This document shows, piece by piece, positions 7,891 through 16,419 of a stretch of 55,960 bases of DNA. The stretch lies in assembly GCA_002325825.1 (NCBI GenBank), contig DCSW01000102.1, positions 1-55,960 on the forward strand, given 5' to 3'. The notes under the pieces are model-generated. The model ran no database searches. It had not been told where the DNA came from and was given only the letters and a program-made list of their open reading frames with translations. The DNA comes from Collimonas sp. UBA1456 (GTDB lineage Bacteria; Pseudomonadota; Gammaproteobacteria; Burkholderiales; Burkholderiaceae_D). Made by a program: the position numbers and the translations under genes. Position 1 is the first letter of the stretch. Every line of letters begins with the position of its first letter.

Positions 7891-8655
7891 TCAGTTCATC
7901 TCTTTCGATTCGGTCGGCGCCTGCGTGGTCCTGGCGAACAGCGGCGCCACCAGCAGGCCGACCTCGTACAGCAGGCATAAAGGAACGGCGAGCAGTATCT
8001 GGCTCATGATGTCTGGCGGGGTTACCACTGCCGCCACCACGAACGCGCCCACGATCACGTAAGGACGAATCACTTTCAGTTTTTCCAGCGAGACCAGTCC
8101 CATGCGCACCAGCACGATCGCCACGATCGGCACTTCGAAAGTCATGCCAAAGGCAATGAACATGGTCATCACAAAATCAAAATAGTTGTCGATGTCAGGC
8201 GTCAGTAAAATCGAGGTTGGCGCAACCTTGTTGATAGAATGAAAAATCACGCCGAACACCAGGAAGTAACAGAAAGCCACGCCGCCTACGAAAAGCAAAG
8301 AGGAAGACACCACCAGTGGTGCGATGAGTTTCTTCTCGTGGGCGTACAAACCTGGGGCGATGAACGCCCATAACTGGTATAGCACCCAAGGCAGGACAAT
8401 GACAAAGGCGACCAGCAAAGTTACCTTGACCGGAATCAGGAACGGCGTGATGACGCCGGTGGCAATCATCTTGCTGCCATGCGGCAGGGCGCTCAGCATC
8501 GGCGCCACCAGGAAATCATAAATATTGGCAGACCACGGCATCAAACACAGGAACCCCACGATAATCGCAACCGAAGCTTTCATGATGCGATTTCGCAGTT
8601 CAATCAGATGTGAGATGAAAGTCTCTTCTACGCCGGTTTTTTGTTCTTCAGTCAT
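7891..8655 (-). CDS. tatC: Sec-independent protein translocase TatC
   Basis: The 254-residue protein has six membrane spans. It carries the conserved N-terminal SHLIELRNRI (cytoplasmic signal-peptide contact site), PFL and YQLWAFIAPGLY motifs, and a late TPPD motif. With TatB it forms the receptor that recognises twin-arginine signal peptides of folded proteins. It is the last of three adjacent minus-strand tat genes (tatA, tatB, tatC), and no internal damage is seen. Confidence 0.97.
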   Translation of the reverse strand: MTEEQKTGVEETFISHLIELRNRIMKASVAIIVGFLCLMPWSANIYDFLVAPMLSALPHGSKMIATGVITPFLIPVKVTLLVAFVIVLPWVLYQLWAFIAPGLYAHEKKLIAPLVVSSSLLFVGGVAFCYFLVFGVIFHSINKVAPTSILLTPDIDNYFDFVMTMFIAFGMTFEVPIVAIVLVRMGLVSLEKLKVIRPYVIVGAFVVAAVVTPPDIMSQILLAVPLCLLYEVGLLVAPLFARTTQAPTESKEMN

Positions 8656-8745
8656 GGTTCGATGGTGTATTACAAGCAGGCAGAATTTCCGATGCGCCTG
8701 CGGCTATCGATAGCAAGCCGTTGCAGACAGGAATGAGGCTCTGAC

Positions 8746-9258
8746 TCATGAAAAGAAGGAGCCCGAAACTTTGCCTTGGACAGGCCGGTATTTAGCAACA
8801 CGAGCGGCGCCCGACAACAAACTGGCTCGGCAGCCGTTCTGTTTTTTGTACCAGGATGGGATTGCACTCGTGCGCGCCAGCTTTTTCTTGCGAAAACTCC
8901 TGGCCTTGACGGCTAACTGCTCAACCCTCAAACGATCCGCTGGGTAGTCGCTGTCATTGCTGCCGGAATCAGTGCTATCGCCCCATGCGGCTCCCAGGGA
9001 GCTCTTGATATCGGATACGCTTTGCGAAATGCTATGCTTGAAGTCGTCGGCGACTTCCTGCACGTCCTGCCGCATCTTGAACAACTCTTCCAGCTCAATC
9101 TCGCGGCTGACTTCCGATTTTACGTCATTGATATAGCGCATGGCGCGACTGAACAGCGACCCCACCATGCGCGCTACGGTCGGCAGTTTTTCCGGACCGA
9201 TCACAACCAGTGCGACGACGCCAATCAGTGCGAGTTTAATAAGACCAATATCGATCAT
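8746..9258 (-). CDS. tatB: Sec-independent protein translocase TatB
   Basis: The 170-residue protein starts MIDIGLIKLALIGVVALVVI, giving one N-terminal span, then the hinge GPEKLP and an amphipathic helix (VARMVGSLFSRAMRYINDVK). The C-terminal tail is charged and poorly conserved. The N-terminal glutamate and asparagine-type polar residues common in other TatB spans are not evident, but the GPEKLP hinge and position between tatA and tatC fix the identity. It pairs with TatC in substrate recognition. Confidence 0.94.
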   Translation of the reverse strand: MIDIGLIKLALIGVVALVVIGPEKLPTVARMVGSLFSRAMRYINDVKSEVSREIELEELFKMRQDVQEVADDFKHSISQSVSDIKSSLGAAWGDSTDSGSNDSDYPADRLRVEQLAVKARSFRKKKLARTSAIPSWYKKQNGCRASLLSGAARVAKYRPVQGKVSGSFFS

Positions 9259-9315
9259 AGGAGAATAGCGGCCAAGGCTATGGCAAGCCGGCTTGATAGT
9301 GCCGGCAACGACGAC

Positions 9316-9525
9316 TTAGCTGCCGGATTTATCCTTTTCTTTGGCTGTCACATCGATAGCGATTTTGTTCGCTTCGGATTTTTCTTCCTCGTCCTTGACG
9401 CCATCCTTGAAACCCTTGACAGCCTTGCCCAAGTCGGAACCTATATTGCCGATTTTTTTGGTGCCGAATACCAACATCACGATGATTAACACAATCAACC
9501 AATGCCAAATACTGAACGAACCCAT
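9316..9525 (-). CDS. tatA: Sec-independent protein translocase TatA
   Basis: The 69-residue protein is MGSFSIWHWLIVLIIVMLVF then GTKKIGNIGSDLGKAVKGFK. This is the canonical TatA form: a short span starting with S-I-W-H-W, an FGTKK hinge, an amphipathic helix and an acidic tail. TatA oligomers form the passage for folded substrates. It is the first gene of the tat set, with TatB starting 57 bases downstream. Confidence 0.97.
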   Translation of the reverse strand: MGSFSIWHWLIVLIIVMLVFGTKKIGNIGSDLGKAVKGFKDGVKDEEEKSEANKIAIDVTAKEKDKSGS

Positions 9526-9645
9526 TTTTTCTCCTAGCCGAACACTGTGTGTCCCAGCCTATTAATCAAATCAAATTAACTATCAACTTCTTACATCCAT
9601 CGGCAGTGCCGATAATCCTTCTACACGGAATCAGCGCCGACCGCA

Positions 9646-10020
9646 TCATCGGCGTGAACCGCCAGTGACATGCATATGCAAATGGTACACCTCCTGACCA
9701 CCGTCGGGTCCGACGTTGAGCAGCGTCTTGAAGCCGCCGCTGGCCTCGCCCTGGGCGTCGAGCTGGTAGCCGCAGCCATGCTCTTGCGCCAGGCGTGGCG
9801 CCAGGAGCGCCATTTTACCAAGAAGAGGGGCATGCTGCTCGGCGCAATCGGCCAGCGTCGGGATATGTTGCTTCGGCACAATCAGCAAATGCACCGGCGC
9901 CGCCGGATTGATGTCGTAAAAGGCAATCAACTCGTCGTTTTCATAAATCAGTTTCGACAGAACCTGCCTGGCTACAATTTTGCAAAAAATACAATCGTCC
10001 ACATTATCTCCCAGCTTCAC
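9646..10020 (-). CDS. hinT: HIT-family nucleotide phosphoramidase (HinT-like)
   Basis: The 124-residue protein contains the zinc/fold motif CIFCKIV near the N-terminus and the histidine triad HLHMHV close to its end. Together these define the HIT superfamily, which hydrolyses adenosine 5'-phosphoramidates and related conjugates. It sits between tatA and hisE, an arrangement I recall from beta-proteobacteria. The ATG at 10018-10020 was chosen. A start closer to the CIFC motif is possible. Confidence 0.95.
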   Translation of the reverse strand: MKLGDNVDDCIFCKIVARQVLSKLIYENDELIAFYDINPAAPVHLLIVPKQHIPTLADCAEQHAPLLGKMALLAPRLAQEHGCGYQLDAQGEASGGFKTLLNVGPDGGQEVYHLHMHVTGGSRR

Positions 10021-10108
10021 ACAATGAGACAGTTAATCAGTAATCTCGCACGTTCCCCGGAGTAGCGATTTCCGGATGGAAAATTGGCACAATCTTGTTC
10101 CTTCAGGA

Positions 10109-10465
10109 CTATTCCGCTGCGCAGTCGTACAATGTACGACTGGCCTTTTCCGAGATACCGGATAAGCCCTCGCGCCGCGCCAGTTCATCCAGAACATTCT
10201 GCGGCGTCAGGTTGAACTGAGCCAGCATGATCAGCGAATGGAACCATAAATCAGCACACTCGTACAGCACGTGCGAGACATCGCCATCGACTCGCGCATC
10301 CTTGGCGGCCATCACAGTTTCAGTGGCTTCCTCGCCGATTTTCTTGAGGATCGCGTCATCGCCCTTGGCGAACAGCAGCGCCACATAAGACGTTTCAGGA
10401 TTGCCGCCGTTAGCCGGTTTGCGCGATGCGATGACTTCGGCCAGGCGTTGTAATGTATCACTCAT
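10109..10465 (-). CDS. hisE: Phosphoribosyl-ATP pyrophosphatase
   Basis: The 118-residue protein is a stand-alone HisE with the MazG-like all-alpha fold signature (KKIGEEATETVMAAKD, with metal-binding glutamates, then ECADLWFHSLIML). It removes pyrophosphate from PR-ATP, the second step of histidine synthesis. It is the last his gene of the minus-strand run, after hisI. It is separate from HisI, unlike the fused HisIE of enterobacteria. Confidence 0.96.
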   Translation of the reverse strand: MSDTLQRLAEVIASRKPANGGNPETSYVALLFAKGDDAILKKIGEEATETVMAAKDARVDGDVSHVLYECADLWFHSLIMLAQFNLTPQNVLDELARREGLSGISEKASRTLYDCAAE

Positions 10466-10562
10466 GATTGCTTCGCATTCGCTCTGTTATCGCCATCCGT
10501 CATTCCAGTCCACGCGGGAATTCAACTCGATGACCGTAAAATGGCTAGGTGAGCTGAGCCGG

Positions 10563-10958
10563 TCATTTATAAATTTCATCCGGTTCTTTCAATACCGGAT
10601 CGACCACTTCCCAACTCTTGCCCTCGCTCTCGTACTTCTGGAAAAAGCAAGAATGACGTCCGGTGTGGCAAGCAATGCCGCCAGCCTGGGTCACTTTCAG
10701 CAGCACCACGTCTTCGTCGCAATCGAGACGGATTTCGTGGACTGTCTGCACATGCCCGGATTCTTCCCCCCTGTGCCACAGTTTCTTGCGCGAACGACTC
10801 CAGTAAACGGCCTCACCCAACGCCACTGTCTTGGCCAGCGCATCGCGGTTCATCCAGGCGAACATCAAGATATCGTTGGAGCCGACTTCCTGCGCGATGA
10901 CCGGCACCAGACCATGCTCATCCCATCGCACCCTGTTTAACCAACTCACGCTGCTCAT
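10563..10958 (-). CDS. hisI: Phosphoribosyl-AMP cyclohydrolase
   Basis: The 131-residue protein has the metal-binding cysteine pattern (LDCDEDVVLLKV, GGIACHTGRHSCFF) and the substrate block VYWSRSRKKLWHRGEESGHV. It opens the purine ring of PR-AMP, the third step of histidine synthesis. Its start overlaps the hisF stop by four bases (10955-10958), which suggests translational coupling. Confidence 0.96.
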   Translation of the reverse strand: MSSVSWLNRVRWDEHGLVPVIAQEVGSNDILMFAWMNRDALAKTVALGEAVYWSRSRKKLWHRGEESGHVQTVHEIRLDCDEDVVLLKVTQAGGIACHTGRHSCFFQKYESEGKSWEVVDPVLKEPDEIYK

Positions 10959-11719
10959 GCTAACCTCATCGGAATCTGTTGTGCTGCCATGAACTGCTTA
11001 GCTTCCCGTACAGTATGTTGACCATAGTGAAAAATGCTCGCTGCCAACACCGCATCGGCGCGGCCGATCTTGATACCGTCGACCAGGTCCTGCAAAGCGC
11101 CGACGCCGCCCGAGGCAATCACCGGAATCGTTACTGCATTCGACACGCTGTTGGTCAAGGCTAGGTCAAATCCGATCTTGGTGCCATCGCGGTCCATGCT
11201 GGTGAGCAGGATTTCGCCTGCGCCCAACTGCTCCATCTTTTTTCCCCATTCAATCGCATCGAGACCGGTAGCCTGGCGACCGCCATGCGTGAATACTTCC
11301 CATTTTCCGGGAGCGACCTGCTTGGCGTCGATGGCGACCACGATGCATTGCGAACCGTATTTGGCGGCAGCATCGGCCACTAGTTGCGGATTGGTGACGG
11401 CGGAAGTGTTGATACCAACCTTGTCGGCGCCGGCATTCAGCAAGCGCCGCACATCCTCAACCATCCGCACACCGCCGCCCACCGTCAGCGGAATAAAGAC
11501 CTGCGACGCGACTACTTCGATAATAGGCAGGATCAGATCGCGATTATCAGACGATGCGGTAATATCGAGAAAAGTGATTTCATCTGCACCCTGCTCGTCG
11601 TAGCGGCGGGCGATCTCAACCGGATCGCCAGCATCACGCAGTTCAAGAAAATTGACACCCTTGACGACGCGGCCATTGGTCACATCAAGGCAAGGAATAA
11701 TGCGTTTGGCGAGGCTCAT
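10955..11719 (-). CDS. hisF: Imidazole glycerol phosphate synthase, cyclase subunit HisF
   Basis: The 254-residue TIM barrel starts MSLAKRIIPCLDVTNGRVVK and carries the catalytic aspartates in CLDV and VVAIDAK, plus phosphate-binding loops VGGGVR and ASGGVG. With HisH it makes imidazole glycerol phosphate and AICAR. An upstream in-frame ATG at 11776 would add 19 non-conserved residues and overlap hisA deeply. The ATG at 11719 gives a four-base overlap with the hisA stop instead. Confidence 0.97.
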   Translation of the reverse strand: MSLAKRIIPCLDVTNGRVVKGVNFLELRDAGDPVEIARRYDEQGADEITFLDITASSDNRDLILPIIEVVASQVFIPLTVGGGVRMVEDVRRLLNAGADKVGINTSAVTNPQLVADAAAKYGSQCIVVAIDAKQVAPGKWEVFTHGGRQATGLDAIEWGKKMEQLGAGEILLTSMDRDGTKIGFDLALTNSVSNAVTIPVIASGGVGALQDLVDGIKIGRADAVLAASIFHYGQHTVREAKQFMAAQQIPMRLA

Positions 11720-12540
11720 GGCTGACCAGCATCCGACTGCTCCAATGAATCCTGATCGCCGGTGAGGTTGTCGCATTGATCGCTCAACGCATCGGCACGC
11801 TCTTGCGCCGAGCCCAAATCAAGCGTGCCTTCATAGATCGAACGGCCACAAATCACCGCCTCGATACCCTCATCCTGTACCGCGCACAGATCCTCGACAT
11901 CTTTGACGTTATGCACACCGCCGGATGCGATCACTGGAATTGTCATCCTCTGCGCCAGCTTGACGGTGGCATCAATATTGATACCACCCATCATGCCATC
12001 ACGGCCGATGTCGGTGTAGACAATCGAAGTACAGCCGTAGTCTTCAAATTTTGTGGCCAGATCGATCACTTCATGCTCCGACAATTTGCTCCAGCCGTCA
12101 GTCGCCACCTTCCCATCCTTGGCATCCAAGCCGACAATGATCTGCCCCGGGAAAGCGCTGCAGGCATCTTGCAGAAAGCCGGGATTCTTGACTGCTGCGG
12201 TGCCGATAATGATGTAGCTGAGGCCGTCGTCGAGATAACGTTCAATGGTATAGAGGTCGCGAATGCCGCCACCGAGCTGGACCGGGATTTCTTCGACGTC
12301 GTTGGCCAGCGCGAATTCGCGCACCGCCTTGAGGATCGATTTGACCGCCGGTTCATTCTTCGGTTTGCCGGCAAAGGCACCGTTCAGGTCAACCAGATGC
12401 AAACGTCGCGCACCCTGGGTCAGCCAATGGCGGGTCATTTCGCCCGGATCGTCGGAAAATACAGTGGCCTGGTCCATATCACCTTGTTTCAGGCGTACGC
12501 AGTGACCGTCTTTGAGGTCGATGGCAGGTATCAGCAGCAT
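11716..12540 (-). CDS. hisA: ProFAR isomerase HisA
   Basis: The 274-residue protein is a TIM barrel starting MLLIPAIDLKDGHCVRLKQG, with the catalytic aspartates (AIDLKDG; YTDIGRDGMMGG) and glycine loops VQLGGGIRD and ASGGVH. It isomerises ProFAR in histidine synthesis. It is about 25 residues longer than typical HisA at the C-terminus; that tail (from about residue 248, rich in D and Q) looks like readthrough into a former intergenic region. The core is intact. Confidence 0.96.
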   Translation of the reverse strand: MLLIPAIDLKDGHCVRLKQGDMDQATVFSDDPGEMTRHWLTQGARRLHLVDLNGAFAGKPKNEPAVKSILKAVREFALANDVEEIPVQLGGGIRDLYTIERYLDDGLSYIIIGTAAVKNPGFLQDACSAFPGQIIVGLDAKDGKVATDGWSKLSEHEVIDLATKFEDYGCTSIVYTDIGRDGMMGGINIDATVKLAQRMTIPVIASGGVHNVKDVEDLCAVQDEGIEAVICGRSIYEGTLDLGSAQERADALSDQCDNLTGDQDSLEQSDAGQP

Positions 12541-12591
12541 GGCTACAGTTGTATGAGGTGAGTTAAGAATTTGATTGATTGGGAACGACCA

Positions 12592-13230
12592 TCAGGATTT
12601 CCACTGCACAAAATTCTTGTACAACTGTAAACCGGCGGAAGCACTTTTCTCTGGATGGAACTGTGTCGCAAAAACATTATCACGGCCGACCGCGCAGCTA
12701 AACATCGCGCCGTAATCGGTCTCCCCGAAAGTATGCGCGGCGTCAACTGGAACGGCATAATAACTGTGGACAAAATAAAAATAGGCAGCGGCGGCCACAC
12801 CATTCCAGAGTGGATGAGACTGCACCTGGAGCACCCGGTTCCAGCCCATCTGCGGTACCTTGAAACGCGAGCCATCTTCCTGCAACTGACCATCCAGGCG
12901 AAAACGTACGACTTTGCCTGGCAACAGACCGAGACCGACGGTATCGCCCTCCTCGCTCATATCAAACAGCATCTGCTTGCCAACGCACACGCCCAGCAGC
13001 GGTTTGTTACGCGCCGCGGCCAGCAGTTCTTCCTGCAGGCCGGACTCGCGCAACGAGCGCATACAATCCGGCATCGCGCCCTGGCCTGGTAGTATCAAAC
13101 GGTCGGCAGCCTGAATCTCGGAAATTGTACCGGAAATGCGAATATCTGCTTCTGGCGCCACCTTACGTAGGGCTTGCGCCACCGAGCGCAAGTTACCCAT
13201 GCCATAGTCAACCACTACAATTTTGTTCAT
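12592..13230 (-). CDS. hisH: Imidazole glycerol phosphate synthase, glutamine amidotransferase subunit HisH
   Basis: The 212-residue class I glutamine amidotransferase has its nucleophile Cys at about residue 82 (LLGVCVGKQML) and the catalytic His-Glu in ATQFHPEKSASAG near the end. It feeds ammonia to HisF. The block YFYFVHSYY is the conserved HisH interface segment. No damage is seen. A gap of about 50 bases separates it from hisA. Confidence 0.96.
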   Translation of the reverse strand: MNKIVVVDYGMGNLRSVAQALRKVAPEADIRISGTISEIQAADRLILPGQGAMPDCMRSLRESGLQEELLAAARNKPLLGVCVGKQMLFDMSEEGDTVGLGLLPGKVVRFRLDGQLQEDGSRFKVPQMGWNRVLQVQSHPLWNGVAAAAYFYFVHSYYAVPVDAAHTFGETDYGAMFSCAVGRDNVFATQFHPEKSASAGLQLYKNFVQWKS

Positions 13231-13378
13231 GATAAAGATTCAAGTTTACCAGTCAAAGTTGCGATATCGACAGCCACATCAGATGCAAGAGCATGCGACA
13301 ACCAGACTGGCGTTAGCGGATTAAAGCGATGCGTTGATTAATCATCAACTGCGTAAGAATCAAGTGCGGATCGGATGC

Positions 13379-13975
13379 TTAAAGACTACCCTTAGTCGAG
13401 GGAATCGTGCTAACGGAACGCGAATCCCTCTCGGAGGCCATGCGTAATGCCCGGCCAAAGGCCTTGAATACGGTTTCGCATTGATGATGAGCATTTTCGC
13501 CGCGCAGGTTATCGATATGCAAAGACACCAGCGCGTGATTGACGAAACCCTGGAAAAACTCATGAGTGAGGTCGACGTCGAAGCTGCCGATCATGGCGCG
13601 CTTGAATGGCACGTGGAATTCGAGACCGGGACGGCCAGAAAAATCGATGACGACGCGTGACAGCGCCTCATCCAGCGGCACGTAGGCGTGGCCGTAACGG
13701 CGAATGCCTTTCTTGTCGCCGATGGCTTGAGCAAAGGCTTTCCCAAGGGCAATGCCAACATCTTCCAATGTGTGGTGAGCGTCGATATGCAGGTCGCCGC
13801 TGGCTTCAATATCCAGGTCGATCAGCCCATGCCGCGCGATTTGATCCAACATATGATCCAGAAACGGCACGCCGGTATTCAGTTTTTTCTGGCCAGTGCC
13901 ATCCAAATTGATCGCGACGCGGATTTGCGTCTCGTTGGTATTGCGAGTAATCACTGCAGTTCGAGGCGTAGACAT
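13379..13975 (-). CDS. hisB: Imidazoleglycerol-phosphate dehydratase
   Basis: The 198-residue protein (from MSTPRTAVITRNT) is a monofunctional HisB with the paired metal-binding motifs HHTLEDVGIALG and ENAHHQCETVFKAFGRALR, and FLDHMLDQIARHG. It dehydrates IGP to imidazole acetol phosphate, the substrate of HisC. The C-terminal STKGSL is the usual family end. The ATG at 13975 was chosen because the upstream in-frame ATG (14005) adds non-conserved residues. Confidence 0.96.
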   Translation of the reverse strand: MSTPRTAVITRNTNETQIRVAINLDGTGQKKLNTGVPFLDHMLDQIARHGLIDLDIEASGDLHIDAHHTLEDVGIALGKAFAQAIGDKKGIRRYGHAYVPLDEALSRVVIDFSGRPGLEFHVPFKRAMIGSFDVDLTHEFFQGFVNHALVSLHIDNLRGENAHHQCETVFKAFGRALRMASERDSRSVSTIPSTKGSL

Positions 13976-14250
13976 GTTGAAGTTAAGACCAAGGTTACAA
14001 AGCAAATGACAAAAAAATGCGGCGAATTCATCGTCAAGACGATAAGTGTATTAAATTATTCGAAGCTTCGACCAGGGATCGAAATTTGTTACCGATTCTC
14101 CGTTATCGAAGTATGACTGGCGCAGCCTTGTGGGTCGCACTGCCATTTTACCGACATTTTCATGTTTTATCGCGAATGCAGATGCTGATAATCAATATGC
14201 ATGTTGCTATTTAGCGCAAACGCTTAGACCAGCATCCGCTTATCGGCTTG
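13976..14250. other. Gap where hisC would be expected; no gene seen
   Basis: These 275 bases separate hisB from the methyltransferase. In many related his clusters hisC lies next to hisB. Neither strand here shows an aminotransferase motif (no PLP-lysine context), only short frames, so hisC is absent rather than fragmentary. Confidence 0.6.
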
Positions 14251-15012
14251 CTAGCCGTCCAGTTGTGCCAGGCGCTGCTCGATCAGTGCACAGTATTCTG
14301 GATTCAATTCAAACCCAACAAAATTGCGGCCACAACGCCGCGCCGCGACTGCAGTGGTGCCGCTACCCATGAACGGATCGAGCACTATGCCGCCCGGCGA
14401 GCAGGAAGCCTTGATCATCCGCTCGACGATTTCCAGTGGCTTTTGGGTTGGGTGATCAGCCCGCTCGCGATGTTCGCGATGCAAGCGCGGCACGCTCCAC
14501 ACATCTTTCGGGTTGTAGCCAAGTTCCAGCCATTTGGCGCCGGCAAAGATCGCGCGTGAGCGAGCTTTCTTGGTTTCCGCATCGTAGGGAACCCGAATCA
14601 CGTCGAGATCAAAATGATAATCCTTGGCGCAGACAAAAAAACCGATGGTATCGTGCACCGATGAAAATCGCCGGGTGCCGCCGCCCATCGATGGCACCCG
14701 GCGATCCCAGATAATTTCGTTGATCATCGTCATGCGCTGCTTCAGCATGACAAAAATTTCAGGCGAGAAACGCCAAGTCAAAAAGATATACAAGCTGCCG
14801 TTCGGCTTCAGCTTCGGCAACGCGGCGTCGATCCATGTTTCGGTCCAACGCAGGTAGACGGCGGTATCGAGCTTGTCGGAATCGTTGCCGTAGTCCTTGC
14901 CGAGGCCGTAAGGCGGATCAGCCAGCAACAGATCGACCGAGCCGTTCGGAATTCGCTGCAAGCCTTGCAGTGCATCTTCAAGATAAACCCGGTTAAGCCA
15001 GTCACCGCTCAT
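14251..15012 (-). CDS. Beta-class DNA N6-adenine/N4-cytosine methyltransferase
   Basis: The protein of about 253 residues has the catalytic motif DPPYGLGKDYG near its N-terminus and the AdoMet motif LDPFMGSGTTAVAARRCG with FVGFELNPEY near its C-terminus. This order defines the beta class. The middle (about 90-190) should hold the target-recognition region. A DPPY motif fits adenine-N6 or cytosine-N4 methylation; the target site cannot be told. No restriction gene adjoins it. An alternative ATG at 15042 overlaps the hisD stop by 11 bases and adds ten residues. It is intact among his genes, in the place where hisC is missing. Confidence 0.9.
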   Translation of the reverse strand: MSGDWLNRVYLEDALQGLQRIPNGSVDLLLADPPYGLGKDYGNDSDKLDTAVYLRWTETWIDAALPKLKPNGSLYIFLTWRFSPEIFVMLKQRMTMINEIIWDRRVPSMGGGTRRFSSVHDTIGFFVCAKDYHFDLDVIRVPYDAETKKARSRAIFAGAKWLELGYNPKDVWSVPRLHREHRERADHPTQKPLEIVERMIKASCSPGGIVLDPFMGSGTTAVAARRCGRNFVGFELNPEYCALIEQRLAQLDG

Positions 15013-15031
15013 CGCTATGCCGGGCTTGCCA

Positions 15032-16354
15032 TCAAGATGCATCCGTCAAACGAAATTCAGCGGAACGCGCATGCGCCTGCAGCCCCTCGCCATAGGCCAG
15101 TTCAGCGGCGATCTTGCCAAGCGTTTGCGCGCCCGATTCACTGATGTTGATTATGCTGGAACGCTTCTGGAAATCGTATACGCCAAGCGGCGAAGAGAAA
15201 CGCGCAGTACGCGAAGTTGGCAGCACATGGTTCGGGCCAGCGCAGTAATCGCCCAGCGATTCGGACGAAAAACGGCCCAGGAACATGGCGCCAGCATGAC
15301 GGATGAGGTCAGCCCAGTGCTGCGGATTTGCAGTCGAAATTTCCAGGTGTTCAGCGGCGATCAGGTTGGCGATCTCGCAGGCTTGCTCCATGTCGCGCAC
15401 CTTGACCAATGCGCCGCGATTAGTCAGCGAGGCTTGGATCACCTCATGGCGCGGCATCAGCGGTAACTGCCGATTGATACTGACTTCAACGGCAGTGATA
15501 TAGTCGGCATCAGGACACAGCAGGATCGACTGCGCCAGTTCATCGTGCTCGGCTTGCGAAAATAGGTCCATCGCGATCCAGTCGGGATCGGTAGTGCCAT
15601 CGCACAACACGAGGATTTCTGACGGCCCGGCAATCATGTCGATGCCGACCGTACCGAACACGCGGCGCTTGGCGGCGGTAACGTAAGCGTTGCCGGGACC
15701 GACGATTTTATCGACTTGCGGGATTGTCGCTGTGCCGTAGGCCAGCGCAGCTACGGCCTGCGCACCGCCGATGGTGAACACGCGATCGACGCAGGCAACG
15801 GCGGCGGCGGCCAGCACCAGCGGGTTCTTGATGCCGTCCGGGGTCGGCACCACCATGATGACTTCTTGTACGCCAGCGACCGTGGCTGGGATCGCATTCA
15901 TCAACACAGATGATGGATAAGCAGCCTTGCCGCCAGGAACATAAATGCCGATCCGATCCAGCGGCGTTACTTTCTGACCCAGCACGGTGCCATCGGCTTC
16001 GATGTAGGTAAAGCCATCCGAGCCGCATTCCTGCTTTTGCCGCCCATGATAAGCGCGCACGCGGTCGGCCGCAGTCTGCAATGCATGACGGCGTTGCGGC
16101 GCCAACTGCGCCAGCGCAGCCTGCAACTCTTGCTCACTGATTTCCAGTAGTCCGAGATTGTCAGCGCTGAAGCGATCAAAGCGATTAGTGTACTCCAACA
16201 CAGCGGCGTCGCCGCGCAGCTTGACGTCAGCCAGGATGCTGGCAACGGCTTGCTCGATCGCCTCGTCTTCACCGGCCTCGAAGTCCAGGACGGAGCTAAG
16301 TCGCGCGAGAAAATCAGGCTGCTCGGCATCGAGTTTTCTGATTACTATTCTCAT
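15032..16354 (-). CDS. hisD: Histidinol dehydrogenase
   Basis: The 440-residue protein has the family signatures GIYVPGGKAAYPSSVLMNAI, VGPGNAYVTAAKR and DMIAGPSEILVLCDG, and the C-terminal histidine block AEHLEISTANPQ with GPNHVLPTSRTARFSSPLGV. It is a zinc enzyme making the last two oxidations, histidinol to histidine. Length and motifs match the family, and no damage is seen. It is followed directly by the methyltransferase. Confidence 0.97.
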   Translation of the reverse strand: MRIVIRKLDAEQPDFLARLSSVLDFEAGEDEAIEQAVASILADVKLRGDAAVLEYTNRFDRFSADNLGLLEISEQELQAALAQLAPQRRHALQTAADRVRAYHGRQKQECGSDGFTYIEADGTVLGQKVTPLDRIGIYVPGGKAAYPSSVLMNAIPATVAGVQEVIMVVPTPDGIKNPLVLAAAAVACVDRVFTIGGAQAVAALAYGTATIPQVDKIVGPGNAYVTAAKRRVFGTVGIDMIAGPSEILVLCDGTTDPDWIAMDLFSQAEHDELAQSILLCPDADYITAVEVSINRQLPLMPRHEVIQASLTNRGALVKVRDMEQACEIANLIAAEHLEISTANPQHWADLIRHAGAMFLGRFSSESLGDYCAGPNHVLPTSRTARFSSPLGVYDFQKRSSIINISESGAQTLGKIAAELAYGEGLQAHARSAEFRLTDAS

Positions 16355-16419
16355 GCTACTTCCAATTTTCTAAATAACAAAACGCCTCTCCTTGACCACG
16401 GCCAATGTCGACCTTGGAA

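Noticed and set aside
14251..15042. The methyltransferase as part of a restriction-modification or anti-phage system
   Set aside because: No endonuclease, specificity or other defence gene is adjacent; all neighbours are his genes.
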